From Lachnospiraceae bacterium (GTDB lineage Bacteria > Bacillota > Clostridia > Lachnospirales > Lachnospiraceae): 64,000 nt of DNA. The notes under the pieces were generated by a model. That model saw only the letters and a list, made by a program, of their open reading frames with translations. It was not told the DNA's origin and did no database searches. Made by a program: the position numbers and the translations under genes. Positions within the stretch are counted from its first letter, which is position 1. Each line of letters begins with the position of its first letter. The stretch lies in assembly GCA_910575555.1 (NCBI GenBank), contig CAJTFX010000018.1:1-64000 (forward strand), read 5' to 3'. Positions 52,334-59,983 of the stretch are shown in pieces.

Positions 52334-53266
52334 ATGCCTTATAAAAGCGATACAAGGCCGCTGACCAGCATCGTTTCCTATCCGGAGCGTGGCGAAGGCG
52401 GCGACAACCGTTATCGGGGGAACTGCTCTCCCAGACTGATTGAGGATCTTTTAGGGTTCTTTCGCCCGGGAGAAATCTGTGACTACATGTGCGGCAGCGG
52501 GACGACCAAAGCGGCGGCGGACAAGCTGGGCGTTGGCAGTCATCTCTATGACCTGCACAGCGGCTTTGACATCATGAACTGCGAGATCCCGGAGCGCCCG
52601 GAGTTCATCTTCTGGCATCCTCCATATTGGGATATCGTCACGTTTTCGGATGTCATGTATAAAGCCTCAGATGTTCAAAAGAACTACGGCTATGACCCGA
52701 GACAGTATGATCTGTCGCGCATACCGGACTGGGAAAGCTTTGTTGATAAAATGAATTATGCCATGATGAAGCAGTTTTCTGCCCTTGAAAAAGGTGGCAG
52801 GATGGCGGTTTTAATGGGAGACATTAAGAAAAGAGGCGTGCTTTACAGTATGCTTTCTGAAATCGTCAAACCGGGGTCTTTGGAGAATATCATCATCAAG
52901 GCCCAGCATAACTGCTTTTCAGACCAGATCCAGTATAGCGGAAAATTCATCCCGATTCTTCATGAATATGTGATGATTGTCCGAAAGGATTCACCGCTTC
53001 TAGTTCCGATTATCATGGCAAAAAAAGCGGAGGTCGATATCCGGGATATGCCGGGGGCGACATGGCGTGATGTGGTTGCTGCCGTTTTGGAACAGTGCAG
53101 CGAGCCGGTGACGCTCACGTTTCTCTATGAGAAAATAGAGCCGCACAAAAAAGCACAGGCAAATAAGTGGTGGAAAGAAAAAATCCGCCAAACGCTTCAG
53201 ATCAATCCTACATACTTCTTTCATGATGGCAGGGGAATGTGGTCGTTGAACAGAAGCGCAGCATAG
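52334..53266 (+). CDS. DNA methyltransferase with HPPY motif and C-terminal winged helix
   Basis: This 310-residue protein has motif I DYMCGSGTTKAAADKLG and motif IV WHPPYWDIV, as in N4/N6 DNA methylases of the gamma/beta order (usually NPPY or SPPY). The last 80 residues (TWRDVVAAVLEQCSEPVT, then KWWKEKIRQTL) look like a winged helix. No restriction enzyme gene is nearby, so an orphan methylase that marks the element's DNA is likely. Specificity cannot be read from the sequence. Confidence 0.8.
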   Translation: MPYKSDTRPLTSIVSYPERGEGGDNRYRGNCSPRLIEDLLGFFRPGEICDYMCGSGTTKAAADKLGVGSHLYDLHSGFDIMNCEIPERPEFIFWHPPYWDIVTFSDVMYKASDVQKNYGYDPRQYDLSRIPDWESFVDKMNYAMMKQFSALEKGGRMAVLMGDIKKRGVLYSMLSEIVKPGSLENIIIKAQHNCFSDQIQYSGKFIPILHEYVMIVRKDSPLLVPIIMAKKAEVDIRDMPGATWRDVVAAVLEQCSEPVTLTFLYEKIEPHKKAQANKWWKEKIRQTLQINPTYFFHDGRGMWSLNRSAA

Positions 53267-53279
53267 TATCTGCGTCTGG

Positions 53280-53302
53280 GGGATGTCTTTTGTAGGCATC
53301 CC
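53280..53302 (+). terminator. Hairpin after the methylase gene
   Basis: GGGATG and CATCCC form the stem with a TCTTTTGTAGG loop. There is no strong T-run. It may be a weak terminator or an RNA processing site. Confidence 0.45.
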
Positions 53303-53381
53303 TCAGTTGCTTTAACTATATGTAGAAGAAGGATGGCTTTTTTGCTATAATACAAATATACTTATGAGCAGGAGGCGAAAT

Positions 53382-53708
53382 ATGTCTGTTTATTATAATC
53401 CGGACACGTACAGAAAAATTATCAGAAATGGTGAAGAATGTTGGGTATATGATTGGGGCAAAAATGCTGATATAAATTCGTTCAATTATATGCTGGATCG
53501 CTGGGAGGGCACTCAGCAACAATTTTTTATCAATGGTGAGACCAAGCAATATTTTCTTATTAATAAACAAGAGCGTACTGTCATGGAAATATCAAATCCA
53601 GAAGTAATAAGGTTCCTGTATGAGAATCTTTATATGGCGAATATTAACGAAACTTTTATCGAACTGTTCACCTCAATCGGAGGGTTTAAGACAGTAAAGT
53701 ACGAGTAG
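53382..53708 (+). CDS. Uncharacterised 108-residue protein
   Basis: It reads MSVYYNPDTYRKIIRNGEEC and ends LFTSIGGFKTVKYE. I chose the ATG at 53382 behind CAGGAGG; an upstream ATG at 53364 is part of the ribosome site region. A TATAAT at 53346-53351 may give it a promoter of its own. No family is recognised. Confidence 0.55.
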   Translation: MSVYYNPDTYRKIIRNGEECWVYDWGKNADINSFNYMLDRWEGTQQQFFINGETKQYFLINKQERTVMEISNPEVIRFLYENLYMANINETFIELFTSIGGFKTVKYE

Positions 53709-53724
53709 ATTCTGATTTTTTCTT

Positions 53725-53753
53725 GGGGATGTCGTTTCGGCGGCATCTCTTTT
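53725..53753 (+). terminator. Terminator
   Basis: GGGATGTCG and CGGCATCTC form the stem around TTTCGG, followed by five T. It insulates the toxin-antitoxin locus that follows. Confidence 0.72.
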
Positions 53754-53796
53754 TGCATAATTGTTTTCAATTTGGACATACTAATCTCCGGGAGTT

Positions 53797-53849
53797 CTAT
53801 TTACATTCTCACTTCAATAGTGTATAATATGGAGTGCGAATGTAAATAG
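53797..53849 (+). promoter_or_regulatory. Promoter and large dyad operator of the AbiE locus
   Basis: TTTACA (53800-53805) and TATAAT (53823-53828) are 17 bases apart. The perfect 12-base inverted repeat CTATTTACATTC (53797-53808) and GAATGTAAATAG (53838-53849) spans the promoter. AbiEi antitoxins repress their own promoter by binding inverted repeats, so this is the probable operator. Confidence 0.85.
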
Positions 53850-53863
53850 AGCCAAGGAGGTGC

Positions 53864-54466
53864 ATTGATACGGACACGATTTGGACTAAAATTCAAACAA
53901 TAGCAGAAAAAAGTAATGGGTTTGTTAAGACTTCTGATATTGAGGCGGCTGGAATCAGCAGACCGATGTTGAAAAAGTATGTTGATATGGGAAAATTAGA
54001 TCCGGTGCGAAAAGGGTTATATACTTTGACCGATGAATTTACTGATGAGTTTGCGCTTCTTCAGGCACAAAGCGCAAAGATAATATATTCCTATGGCACC
54101 GCACTGTTCTTTTGGGGGATGTCGGACAAGACGCCGAACATCTTGGATATAACGCTGCCTCGCGGAACGAACATCAGCAGGTTAAGGCGTGATAATCCGA
54201 ATTTGCGTTGCCATTATGTGCAGACGGAAGTTTACGATCTTGGAATAACAGAAACAAAATCCCCTCAAGGCGGGATGGTAAAGCTGTATGACAGGGAGCG
54301 CTGTATTTGCGATGTGATCCGGGATAAGGATCAAATTGAGCTGCAGCTTTTTACGCAGGCAATTAAGGACTATTTTAAGACAAATCCAAATAATCGAAAA
54401 CTGCTGAAATATGGCAAGATATTTGGAATTGAAGATAAGATAAGAACATATATGGAGGTTTTATAA
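53864..54466 (+). CDS. AbiEi-type antitoxin
   Basis: This antitoxin of about 200 residues has an N-terminal winged helix (FVKTSDIEAAGISRPMLKKYV) and a C-terminal antitoxin domain (TLPRGTNISRLRRDN, VRFYDRE-like VKLYDRERCICDVI). The frame is open from the AAGGAGG at 53853, but no ATG, GTG or TTG lies in frame before 53966. An ATT at 53864 is the best start, giving DTIWTKIQTIAEKSN; starting at 53966 would cut off the winged helix. Its stop overlaps the toxin ATG. Confidence 0.82.
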   Translation: MDTDTIWTKIQTIAEKSNGFVKTSDIEAAGISRPMLKKYVDMGKLDPVRKGLYTLTDEFTDEFALLQAQSAKIIYSYGTALFFWGMSDKTPNILDITLPRGTNISRLRRDNPNLRCHYVQTEVYDLGITETKSPQGGMVKLYDRERCICDVIRDKDQIELQLFTQAIKDYFKTNPNNRKLLKYGKIFGIEDKIRTYMEVL

Positions 54467-55305
54467 TGAAGACACCAGAACAACTAAAAGGAGCCATTCG
54501 TAGCATGGCAGCGAAGAAAAATCTTCGTGCACAGGAAGTGCTGCAGATGTTTTTATTTGAAAGAATCATTGATCGTTTGGCAGCCTCATCCTTTCGGGAC
54601 AATTTTATTTTGAAGGGCGGACTTTTGATATCATCAATGATCGGTATTGGTGAACGTACTACTATGGATATGGACACAACGGTGCGTGGTATTCAGATGG
54701 AAGAGGACGAGATCGTTTCTGCAGTCAAAGAGATTATCGCAATGGATGTGGGAGACGGAATTTCTTTTGAATTTCAGAAAATTGAACCGATCCGCGAGGA
54801 TGATGCGTACAATAATTTCCGGGTTCATCTGCGTGCAAAATACGGGAAGATTGACAGTCCAATGAAGATAGACATTACTACCGGAGATATTATTACGCCT
54901 GCAGCCATTCGATATGATTTCCCGTTTGTGTTTGAGGAGAAAACGGTTCCGGTCATGGCATATACGCTTGAGACAGTACTTGCGGAAAAATATGAAACGA
55001 TTATCCGCAGAAACATTGGAACTACAAGGGCAAGGGATTTTTATGATTTACATACTCTTTACCGCAGCCGTAAAGATGTGGTTCAGATGGATGTTCTGAG
55101 GGCAGCAGTTATTCATACTGCGGAAAAAAGAGATTCGATTGATGATATCAGGGACTGGAGAGATATTTTGAAGGATATCCGTGAAGAGCCGCAGTTATAT
55201 CTTCTGTGGGATAACTATGCTGCGGACAACAAATACATTGGAGATTTGAAATTCAATGAAGTTCTCGATACAGTGGACGAAATCGCAAAGATTCTTGATT
55301 TGTGA
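54466..55305 (+). CDS. AbiEii-type toxin (nucleotidyltransferase)
   Basis: This 279-residue toxin has ILKGGLLISSM, then TTMDMDTTVRG with D68 and D70, and KIDITTGDIITPAAIRY plus ARDFYDLHTL. AbiEii enzymes are GTP-binding nucleotidyltransferases that arrest growth on phage infection or when the antitoxin decays. It overlaps the antitoxin gene by one base. A decayed relative is at 6865-7472. It looks intact. Confidence 0.9.
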   Translation: MKTPEQLKGAIRSMAAKKNLRAQEVLQMFLFERIIDRLAASSFRDNFILKGGLLISSMIGIGERTTMDMDTTVRGIQMEEDEIVSAVKEIIAMDVGDGISFEFQKIEPIREDDAYNNFRVHLRAKYGKIDSPMKIDITTGDIITPAAIRYDFPFVFEEKTVPVMAYTLETVLAEKYETIIRRNIGTTRARDFYDLHTLYRSRKDVVQMDVLRAAVIHTAEKRDSIDDIRDWRDILKDIREEPQLYLLWDNYAADNKYIGDLKFNEVLDTVDEIAKILDL

Positions 55306-55378
55306 TATCAAGTAAGAAAAGATTAGATTTTTTTTGAAGCACTTATAGTAGAAATCGGAGTTTGTGAAGGAGGATATT

Positions 55379-55828
55379 GTGTCACTTAATATAGCAGAAA
55401 CATTTGAATTATTGTTTGATAAAAATAATAATGTTGCATACAAAGCATTACAGGAATTGCAAAAAGAAAGTATTGAAACAGATTGTGTTTATCTTTATAT
55501 GGATAGATTAAGCGATATGCTTGACAGTGATAATTCTTATATCCGCACAAGAGGGCTTACACTGATTGCCTATAATGCAAGATGGGATAAAGATTATAAA
55601 ATTGATGAAATCATTGATAATTATTTAAAGCATATAACAGATGTTAAACCTATTACAGCAAGACAATGTATTAAGCTGTTGCCGATTATTGCAAAGGATA
55701 AACCAGAATTGAAAAACGACATTGTTTCTGCACTTCATAAAGCTAATATAGGTATTTATGATGACAGTATGCATTCATTAGTTTATAAGGACATCCAAAA
55801 AACATTGAAAGAAATAGAAAAATTATAA
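55379..55828 (+). CDS. HEAT-repeat-like small protein (SufBD-annotated type)
   Basis: This 149-residue protein reads LNIAETFELLFDKNNNVAYK, then DNSYIRTRGLTLIAYNARWD and ITARQCIKLLPIIAKDKPEL, helical repeats of HEAT type. Similar proteins are often annotated SufBD without evidence for Fe-S work. I chose GTG 55379, seven bases after AAGGAGG. It lies just behind the AbiE toxin but need not belong to it. Confidence 0.68.
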   Translation: MSLNIAETFELLFDKNNNVAYKALQELQKESIETDCVYLYMDRLSDMLDSDNSYIRTRGLTLIAYNARWDKDYKIDEIIDNYLKHITDVKPITARQCIKLLPIIAKDKPELKNDIVSALHKANIGIYDDSMHSLVYKDIQKTLKEIEKL

Positions 55829-55890
55829 AAAAGCAAATTCTGATTTATCAAATCATAAAGTGTTTGAAATAAAAAGAATATTGTAACCCG

Positions 55891-55919
55891 GAGATGTTGA
55901 TTATCAGCATCTCTTTTTT
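55891..55919 (+). terminator. Terminator before the transposase remnant
   Basis: GAGATGTTGAT and ATCAGCATCTC form an 11-bp stem, followed by TTTTTT. AAAGGAGG follows 9 bases later, the same arrangement as elsewhere in this block, but the gene that should follow has been replaced by IS sequence. Confidence 0.8.
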
Positions 55920-55933
55920 ATATCACAAAGGAG

Positions 55934-56263
55934 GTGCAGAAACTGGCAGGATATGCTATTGTCGCAGACAGCTCCGGAAAGCATAATGGAGAAAGTCGTA
56001 TCAGCCACAGGGGAAGAAAGCGTTTGAGATATGCGCTGTATGAAGCTGCGATATCGGTGATTGGGAAAAATAAAGAATTTAAAGAGATCCATTGTTATTA
56101 CAGGACGAGGGAAAAGAATCCCCTGAAGAAGATGCAGTCGGTGATAGCGGTGGCATGTAAACTGATCCGGATATTTTATACAATACTAACAAAAGGCATA
56201 GAGTATGACGGTCAGAAGATGTTAAGTGACATTGTAAGACCTAAAATGCAGCCAGCAGCATAA
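55934..56263 (+). pseudogene. IS110-family transposase, C-terminal fragment
   Basis: About 109 codons read LAGYAIVADSSGKHNGESRI, SHRGRKRLRYALYEAAISVI and REKNPLKKMQSVIAVACKLI, the end of the Transposase_20 domain of IS110-family enzymes. The N-terminal DEDD domain is absent. The coding sequence begins directly after a terminator and ribosome site of the host operon, so the left side of the element was lost by deletion. Confidence 0.85.
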
Positions 56264-56783
56264 AGAGAAAGAAACAGTGAATCATGGCCGGTCTGAGCCT
56301 TTGAAAGGAAAGAATGGAAGGCTGAGGCCAGCCATGATAGCTGGAAGAAACAAGTAAATGGAATGTAACAGGAAAACGTCCACCGAGAGGTGCTGTTGCA
56401 GGAAAAAGTCAGTAATAAAAAAACAAAGAATGAGCCAGTAGTCGGCAGGAATATTCACCAGAGGGCATGACCCTGTAAAGGAGCTGAGCTGACACCCTGG
56501 TTATGGACAGGCGGGACGAGAGAAGTTAGGACTCAGCAATGGTCTGATGATCCTGGTAGACATGGGAGGTTCGCTGCCGTAGATGGATGGGTACACACAA
56601 GGCCATGTAGAACGAAAAGAGAAGACGTTTTATTTTGTGCACCCAAAATCCACTACTTTCGTACCAGATACAGAGAAATGTCCATTCCAATGGTTCTTTC
56701 TTCTGAGATATTTATTGATGAAACATTAAAAAATCCTTGATTTTCAAGGAAAAAAGACTTGACTATATAGGGAGGTATATAGT
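56264..56783 (+). mobile_element. 3' non-coding part of the IS110-type element and flank
   Basis: These 520 bases after the transposase stop have no gene. GCC-rich dyads are present, such as CATGGCCGG near 56283 and GGCCAGCCATG near 56326. In the IS1111 branch of IS110 the guide (bridge) RNA lies downstream of the transposase, so this could be its remnant. The right end of the element is somewhere near 56630-56660; I cannot fix it. TTGACT near 56758 lacks a matching -10. Confidence 0.5.
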
Positions 56784-56897
56784 ATGGGATGGTTGATAGG
56801 TATCCTTAGTTTTATAGGCGGCAGCGTGTTTGGCGTTGTTTTTATGTGTATGTTTCAGATTAACCGAACTTACAGAAATAAGCGCTCGGAGGAATAA
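56784..56897 (+). CDS. DUF3789-like 37-residue membrane protein
   Basis: It reads MGWLIGILSFIGGSVFGVVF with one membrane helix containing glycines, then a short basic-acidic tail NRTYRNKRSEE. This is the pattern of DUF3789 proteins of Firmicute elements. GGGAGG precedes the ATG. Function is unknown. Confidence 0.68.
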   Translation: MGWLIGILSFIGGSVFGVVFMCMFQINRTYRNKRSEE

Positions 56898-56933
56898 ACA
56901 TTTGCGGTATGAATGCTCTTTTCTCCTGGTGGA

Positions 56934-57055
56934 TTGACTATTGCAAATAAATCTGTTATAATATTTACATCAGTATCAAGTTTGGCTACGGCTAAACACA
57001 GTTTAACAGAGTTTATCAAAGTGTCATTTGCAATTTTGCAGATGGCACTTTTTTT
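56934..57055 (+). promoter_or_regulatory. Leader 3: promoter, conserved start and terminator
   Basis: TTGACT (56934-56939) and TATAAT (56957-56962) are 17 bases apart. The transcript would begin near ACATCAGTATCAAG. AAAGTGTCATTTGC pairs with GCAGATGGCACTTT, followed by seven T (57049-57055). It is the third copy of the leader and precedes the recombination operon. Confidence 0.8.
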
Positions 57056-57081
57056 GTTTTCCGGCCAATTCATTTGGGCAT

Positions 57082-57113
57082 AAGCCAGCAGTCTTTCGGG
57101 ATTGCTGGCTTTT
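57082..57113 (+). terminator. Second hairpin behind leader 3
   Basis: AAGCCAGCA (57082-57090) and TGCTGGCTT (57103-57111) form a 9-bp stem followed by a short T-run. Leader 1 is likewise followed by extra hairpins. Confidence 0.65.
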
Positions 57114-57162
57114 GTTATATATCAAGGCGGCAATCCCGCCAGAAAAGAAAGGAGCATGAAAT

Positions 57163-58305
57163 ATGCAAAAACAATGTCAGGATGGTTTCTACACCACATT
57201 CAGTTCCTATCCACTTATGCTGGATTATCACAAGGAGCAGTCCAAGAACAGCCGCTGGGTGAAAGCCAGGGTCAGTGACCTTGAAATTCAGCCGCTGGGC
57301 AAAGGCTCTGCTCTGAGCACTGATCTGCCGGCATTTGCGTCAGGAACCACACAGGACGCTGTGGATGACACAGCAAACAATCTCGGTCTGGCCATGCGTG
57401 TTGATGGGGAACTCTTCCCCATGCGCATGACGGCCTACAAAAGTCTGCTTGACCGGGCAAAAATCGGAGGCACAGCGCTGCCTAAGCTCAGTCGTGAGGC
57501 TCTGGCAGAGGTATTAAATGCCTGCATGGAACTTTATTCGTCAGAAGCGCTTCTTCTCATTCGTGATGAGAAGGTGGCAGCAGTTCATTCTGGAGATGCG
57601 GTTGATTATTCAGTGTTGCCAGTCGATGAACTTCTTGTTGCACTGAAGGGAAAGTTGGATGCACAATTCAACGGAAATGTATTCGAGTCTGGATACTGCG
57701 ATCATGCCATGGTAAGCGCATCATGGACGATGCCGGATCAGAAAGAGGATTTACTGGAGGTGTATACAAAGCTGCTGGATTCTCAAGGGAAATCAGCGAT
57801 GGCCTCCAAACTGACTCCGGGTGTTCGTTTTATGAGTTCGGATACCGGTGTGTCTTCGGCAAAGGTCTCTGCTCTTTTGGTGAGCGGAAAGCGCTCCATC
57901 CATATCGGGGGGTGTATTGCAGTTGACCACAGGCATCAGTCTAAGGTTTCCGATTTTGATGCGGCGTTGGATCAGCTCTTTGCCCAGTTTGGGGATAGTA
58001 TTGCCAAATTACAAAAACTGCTGGAGGTTCATCTGGATTATCCGATAAACGCAATGACCAGGGTTTGCAAAAAACTGAGTCTGCCAAAAAAGGCTGCAGT
58101 TGAGGCCATAGCTATGTACGAGATGGCATACGGAGGTGGTCCGGCGACAGCCCACGACGTATTTCTTGCTATGCAGGAGATCCCGTTTATTTTGAGGACG
58201 GAGAACACGCCGGAAAGCAAGATGTTGGTCATAGAAGAAAATATGGCCCGTGCGCTCTCACTCAGATGGAGCGATTATGACCTTGCAAAGGCGGTGAGTT
58301 ACTGA
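57163..58305 (+). CDS. DUF932-like phage/plasmid protein
   Basis: This 380-residue protein has LAMRVDGELFPMRMTAYKSL, the RDEKVAAVHSGDAVDYSVLP stretch and VRFMSSDTGVSSAKVSALLV, resembling DUF932-type proteins found near recombination genes of phages and plasmids. The biochemical role is unsettled. It is the first gene after leader 3 and is directly coupled (TGATG) to the exonuclease gene. The family call is tentative. Confidence 0.62.
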   Translation: MQKQCQDGFYTTFSSYPLMLDYHKEQSKNSRWVKARVSDLEIQPLGKGSALSTDLPAFASGTTQDAVDDTANNLGLAMRVDGELFPMRMTAYKSLLDRAKIGGTALPKLSREALAEVLNACMELYSSEALLLIRDEKVAAVHSGDAVDYSVLPVDELLVALKGKLDAQFNGNVFESGYCDHAMVSASWTMPDQKEDLLEVYTKLLDSQGKSAMASKLTPGVRFMSSDTGVSSAKVSALLVSGKRSIHIGGCIAVDHRHQSKVSDFDAALDQLFAQFGDSIAKLQKLLEVHLDYPINAMTRVCKKLSLPKKAAVEAIAMYEMAYGGGPATAHDVFLAMQEIPFILRTENTPESKMLVIEENMARALSLRWSDYDLAKAVSY

Positions 58306-59342
58306 TGGCAAAACCGATTATTCTTTGCGACACCGCCGGTATGACCAATGACAGATGGCTGGAATGCCGTATGCATGGTCCGAAAGGAAATATTCCCTAT
58401 ACTGTGGGAGGAAGTGATGTAGCAGCCATTTTTGGCGTATCACCATGGACGACTCCACTGGAGCTGTGGAAAATCAAAAAAGGGCAAATGAAGCCTGCTA
58501 AAAAAAACAATGCCAACCAATTGCAGATGGGGCATCTTTTAGAGCCGATTGCTGCCTATTGGTATGGTGCAAAGACAGGCAACACCGTTATTGAAGATAC
58601 TAATCTGTATCAGCACGCAGATCATCCTTACGCTCTCGCCAATTTTGACCGGCGCTTTATACGGGCATCCGATAGCGAGCCGGGAATTTTGGAGTGTAAA
58701 AGCTGCACGTATCACAAAGCGGCTGAATGGGCAGATGGAGCAATTCCGCTCTACTATGAACTGCAGCTGAGGTTTTATCTTGCAGTAGCGGATGTAAATA
58801 TCGGCGCCTTTTCCGCAGTTTGGGGAAACAATCCGGACAATGATCTGGCAATGCCAGAGATTATTCGTGATAAGGCGAAAGAGGATATGATTTTTGAACG
58901 TTTGGACGAATGGATCTGGAGCTTGGAAAATGACAAACCGCCGACCATGGCGGATGTTGCCCCAAAACTTGCTTTGGAGTCACTGGCAAGGATTTATGGT
59001 ACGAGTCAGGCCGGGCTTCCGACAATAGAGTTTTCACGTAAGTACGAATCGCCTTTGCGCAGAATCGCAATGCTTCAGGGAAAAATCTCTGAATGCAATA
59101 AAGAAATCAAAACATATGAAAAGGAGATTGAAGCACATAGCGTGCGAATTGCCGAAGTCATGAAGGAGCATGAGCATGGCGTCTTAGAGACGAGCAGCGA
59201 TAAGCTTCTGATTGATTTTGTAACCAAAACAACTCGCAGGCCCGATTCCAAAGCCTTAAAGGAAAAATACCCGGCAATCTATACCGATGTTCTGAAAGCC
59301 TCGGAAAGCCGCAAGGTAAAGGTGTCGGTCCAGCCAATTTAG
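58305..59342 (+). CDS. YqaJ-type viral recombinase exonuclease
   Basis: This 345-residue nuclease has the YqaJ start TVGGSDVAAIFGVSPWTTP, the MGHLLEPIAAYWY helix, and the catalytic region ANFDRRFI and GILECKSC (the D and ExK of the PD-(D/E)xK fold), then YYELQLRFYLAV. It would resect double-stranded ends 5' to 3' like lambda exonuclease. A helical coiled-coil tail (about 250-300) is added. A RecT/Beta annealing partner is not evident nearby. Confidence 0.9.
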   Translation: MAKPIILCDTAGMTNDRWLECRMHGPKGNIPYTVGGSDVAAIFGVSPWTTPLELWKIKKGQMKPAKKNNANQLQMGHLLEPIAAYWYGAKTGNTVIEDTNLYQHADHPYALANFDRRFIRASDSEPGILECKSCTYHKAAEWADGAIPLYYELQLRFYLAVADVNIGAFSAVWGNNPDNDLAMPEIIRDKAKEDMIFERLDEWIWSLENDKPPTMADVAPKLALESLARIYGTSQAGLPTIEFSRKYESPLRRIAMLQGKISECNKEIKTYEKEIEAHSVRIAEVMKEHEHGVLETSSDKLLIDFVTKTTRRPDSKALKEKYPAIYTDVLKASESRKVKVSVQPI

Positions 59343-59355
59343 GAAGGAGACTATA

Positions 59356-59877
59356 ATGGAAAATATTTATCATGATTATTGGGAACAGGAATTGCTTTAT
59401 CAGTTTCTGAAAAACGACAGGTGTAAAAAACGGGCGTATATCTGCTCGCCTCTTAGCGCAGTTACGGATGAGGAGATGGTAGAAAATATAAAAATAGCAA
59501 GAGCATATATGTATTATGCCATGAAAAAAATGGGTATGAATGCAAGTGCGCCTCATGCGTATCTTCCGATGCTTTTATGCGACAAAGTGCCGGCGGACAG
59601 ATCCATCGCCCTTCAATTTGGATTGGAGCTGTTGGAAGAAAGTGATGTTTTGCTTATATGCGGGAATCGGATCAGCAGTGGGATGAGTGGGGAAATTGCT
59701 CATGCGGCATACCTCAAGATGCCTATGATGACCTTTGAGGAAAGCATATATCTGGAAGTGCAGAAAAATTTGACAAAGCAGGGCTATGATAAACACAGCG
59801 TCCATCTTGATCGAGAAAATGTTCTGATGGGTTGTTCTTCTCCCATGGCATATCTTGAAAAGGCGGGGATATTCTGA
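59356..59877 (+). CDS. Nucleoside 2-deoxyribosyltransferase-like protein (DUF4406/DUF7768 type)
   Basis: This 173-residue protein has RAYICSPLSA, NIKIARAYMYYAMKKMG, PHAYLPMLLC and ESDVLLICGNRISSGMSGEI, typical of small Rossmann-like DUF4406/DUF7768 proteins of phages and mobile elements. These are related to nucleoside deoxyribosyltransferases; activity is not shown. It starts behind GGAAGGAG and ends before a terminator. Confidence 0.72.
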   Translation: MENIYHDYWEQELLYQFLKNDRCKKRAYICSPLSAVTDEEMVENIKIARAYMYYAMKKMGMNASAPHAYLPMLLCDKVPADRSIALQFGLELLEESDVLLICGNRISSGMSGEIAHAAYLKMPMMTFEESIYLEVQKNLTKQGYDKHSVHLDRENVLMGCSSPMAYLEKAGIF

Positions 59878-59904
59878 TGAAAAAACAACTGACTGCAGCT
59901 TTAT

Positions 59905-59953
59905 AAAAAACTCCCATTGTATTTTTGAATACGATTCGGGAGTTTTTTGTTTC
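59905..59953 (+). terminator. Terminator before the helicase gene
   Basis: AAAAAACTCCC (59905-59915) pairs with GGGAGTTTTTT (59938-59948). A GAAGGGAG ribosome site and TTG start follow 20 bases later, so readthrough is required. Confidence 0.8.
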
Positions 59954-59983
59954 TAAAACACGACTCAGAAGGGAGTAAAAATT

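Noticed and set aside
55379-55828. SufBD iron-sulfur assembly function
   Set aside because: The sequence is a short helical-repeat protein without SufB/D core residues; the common label seems a misannotation.
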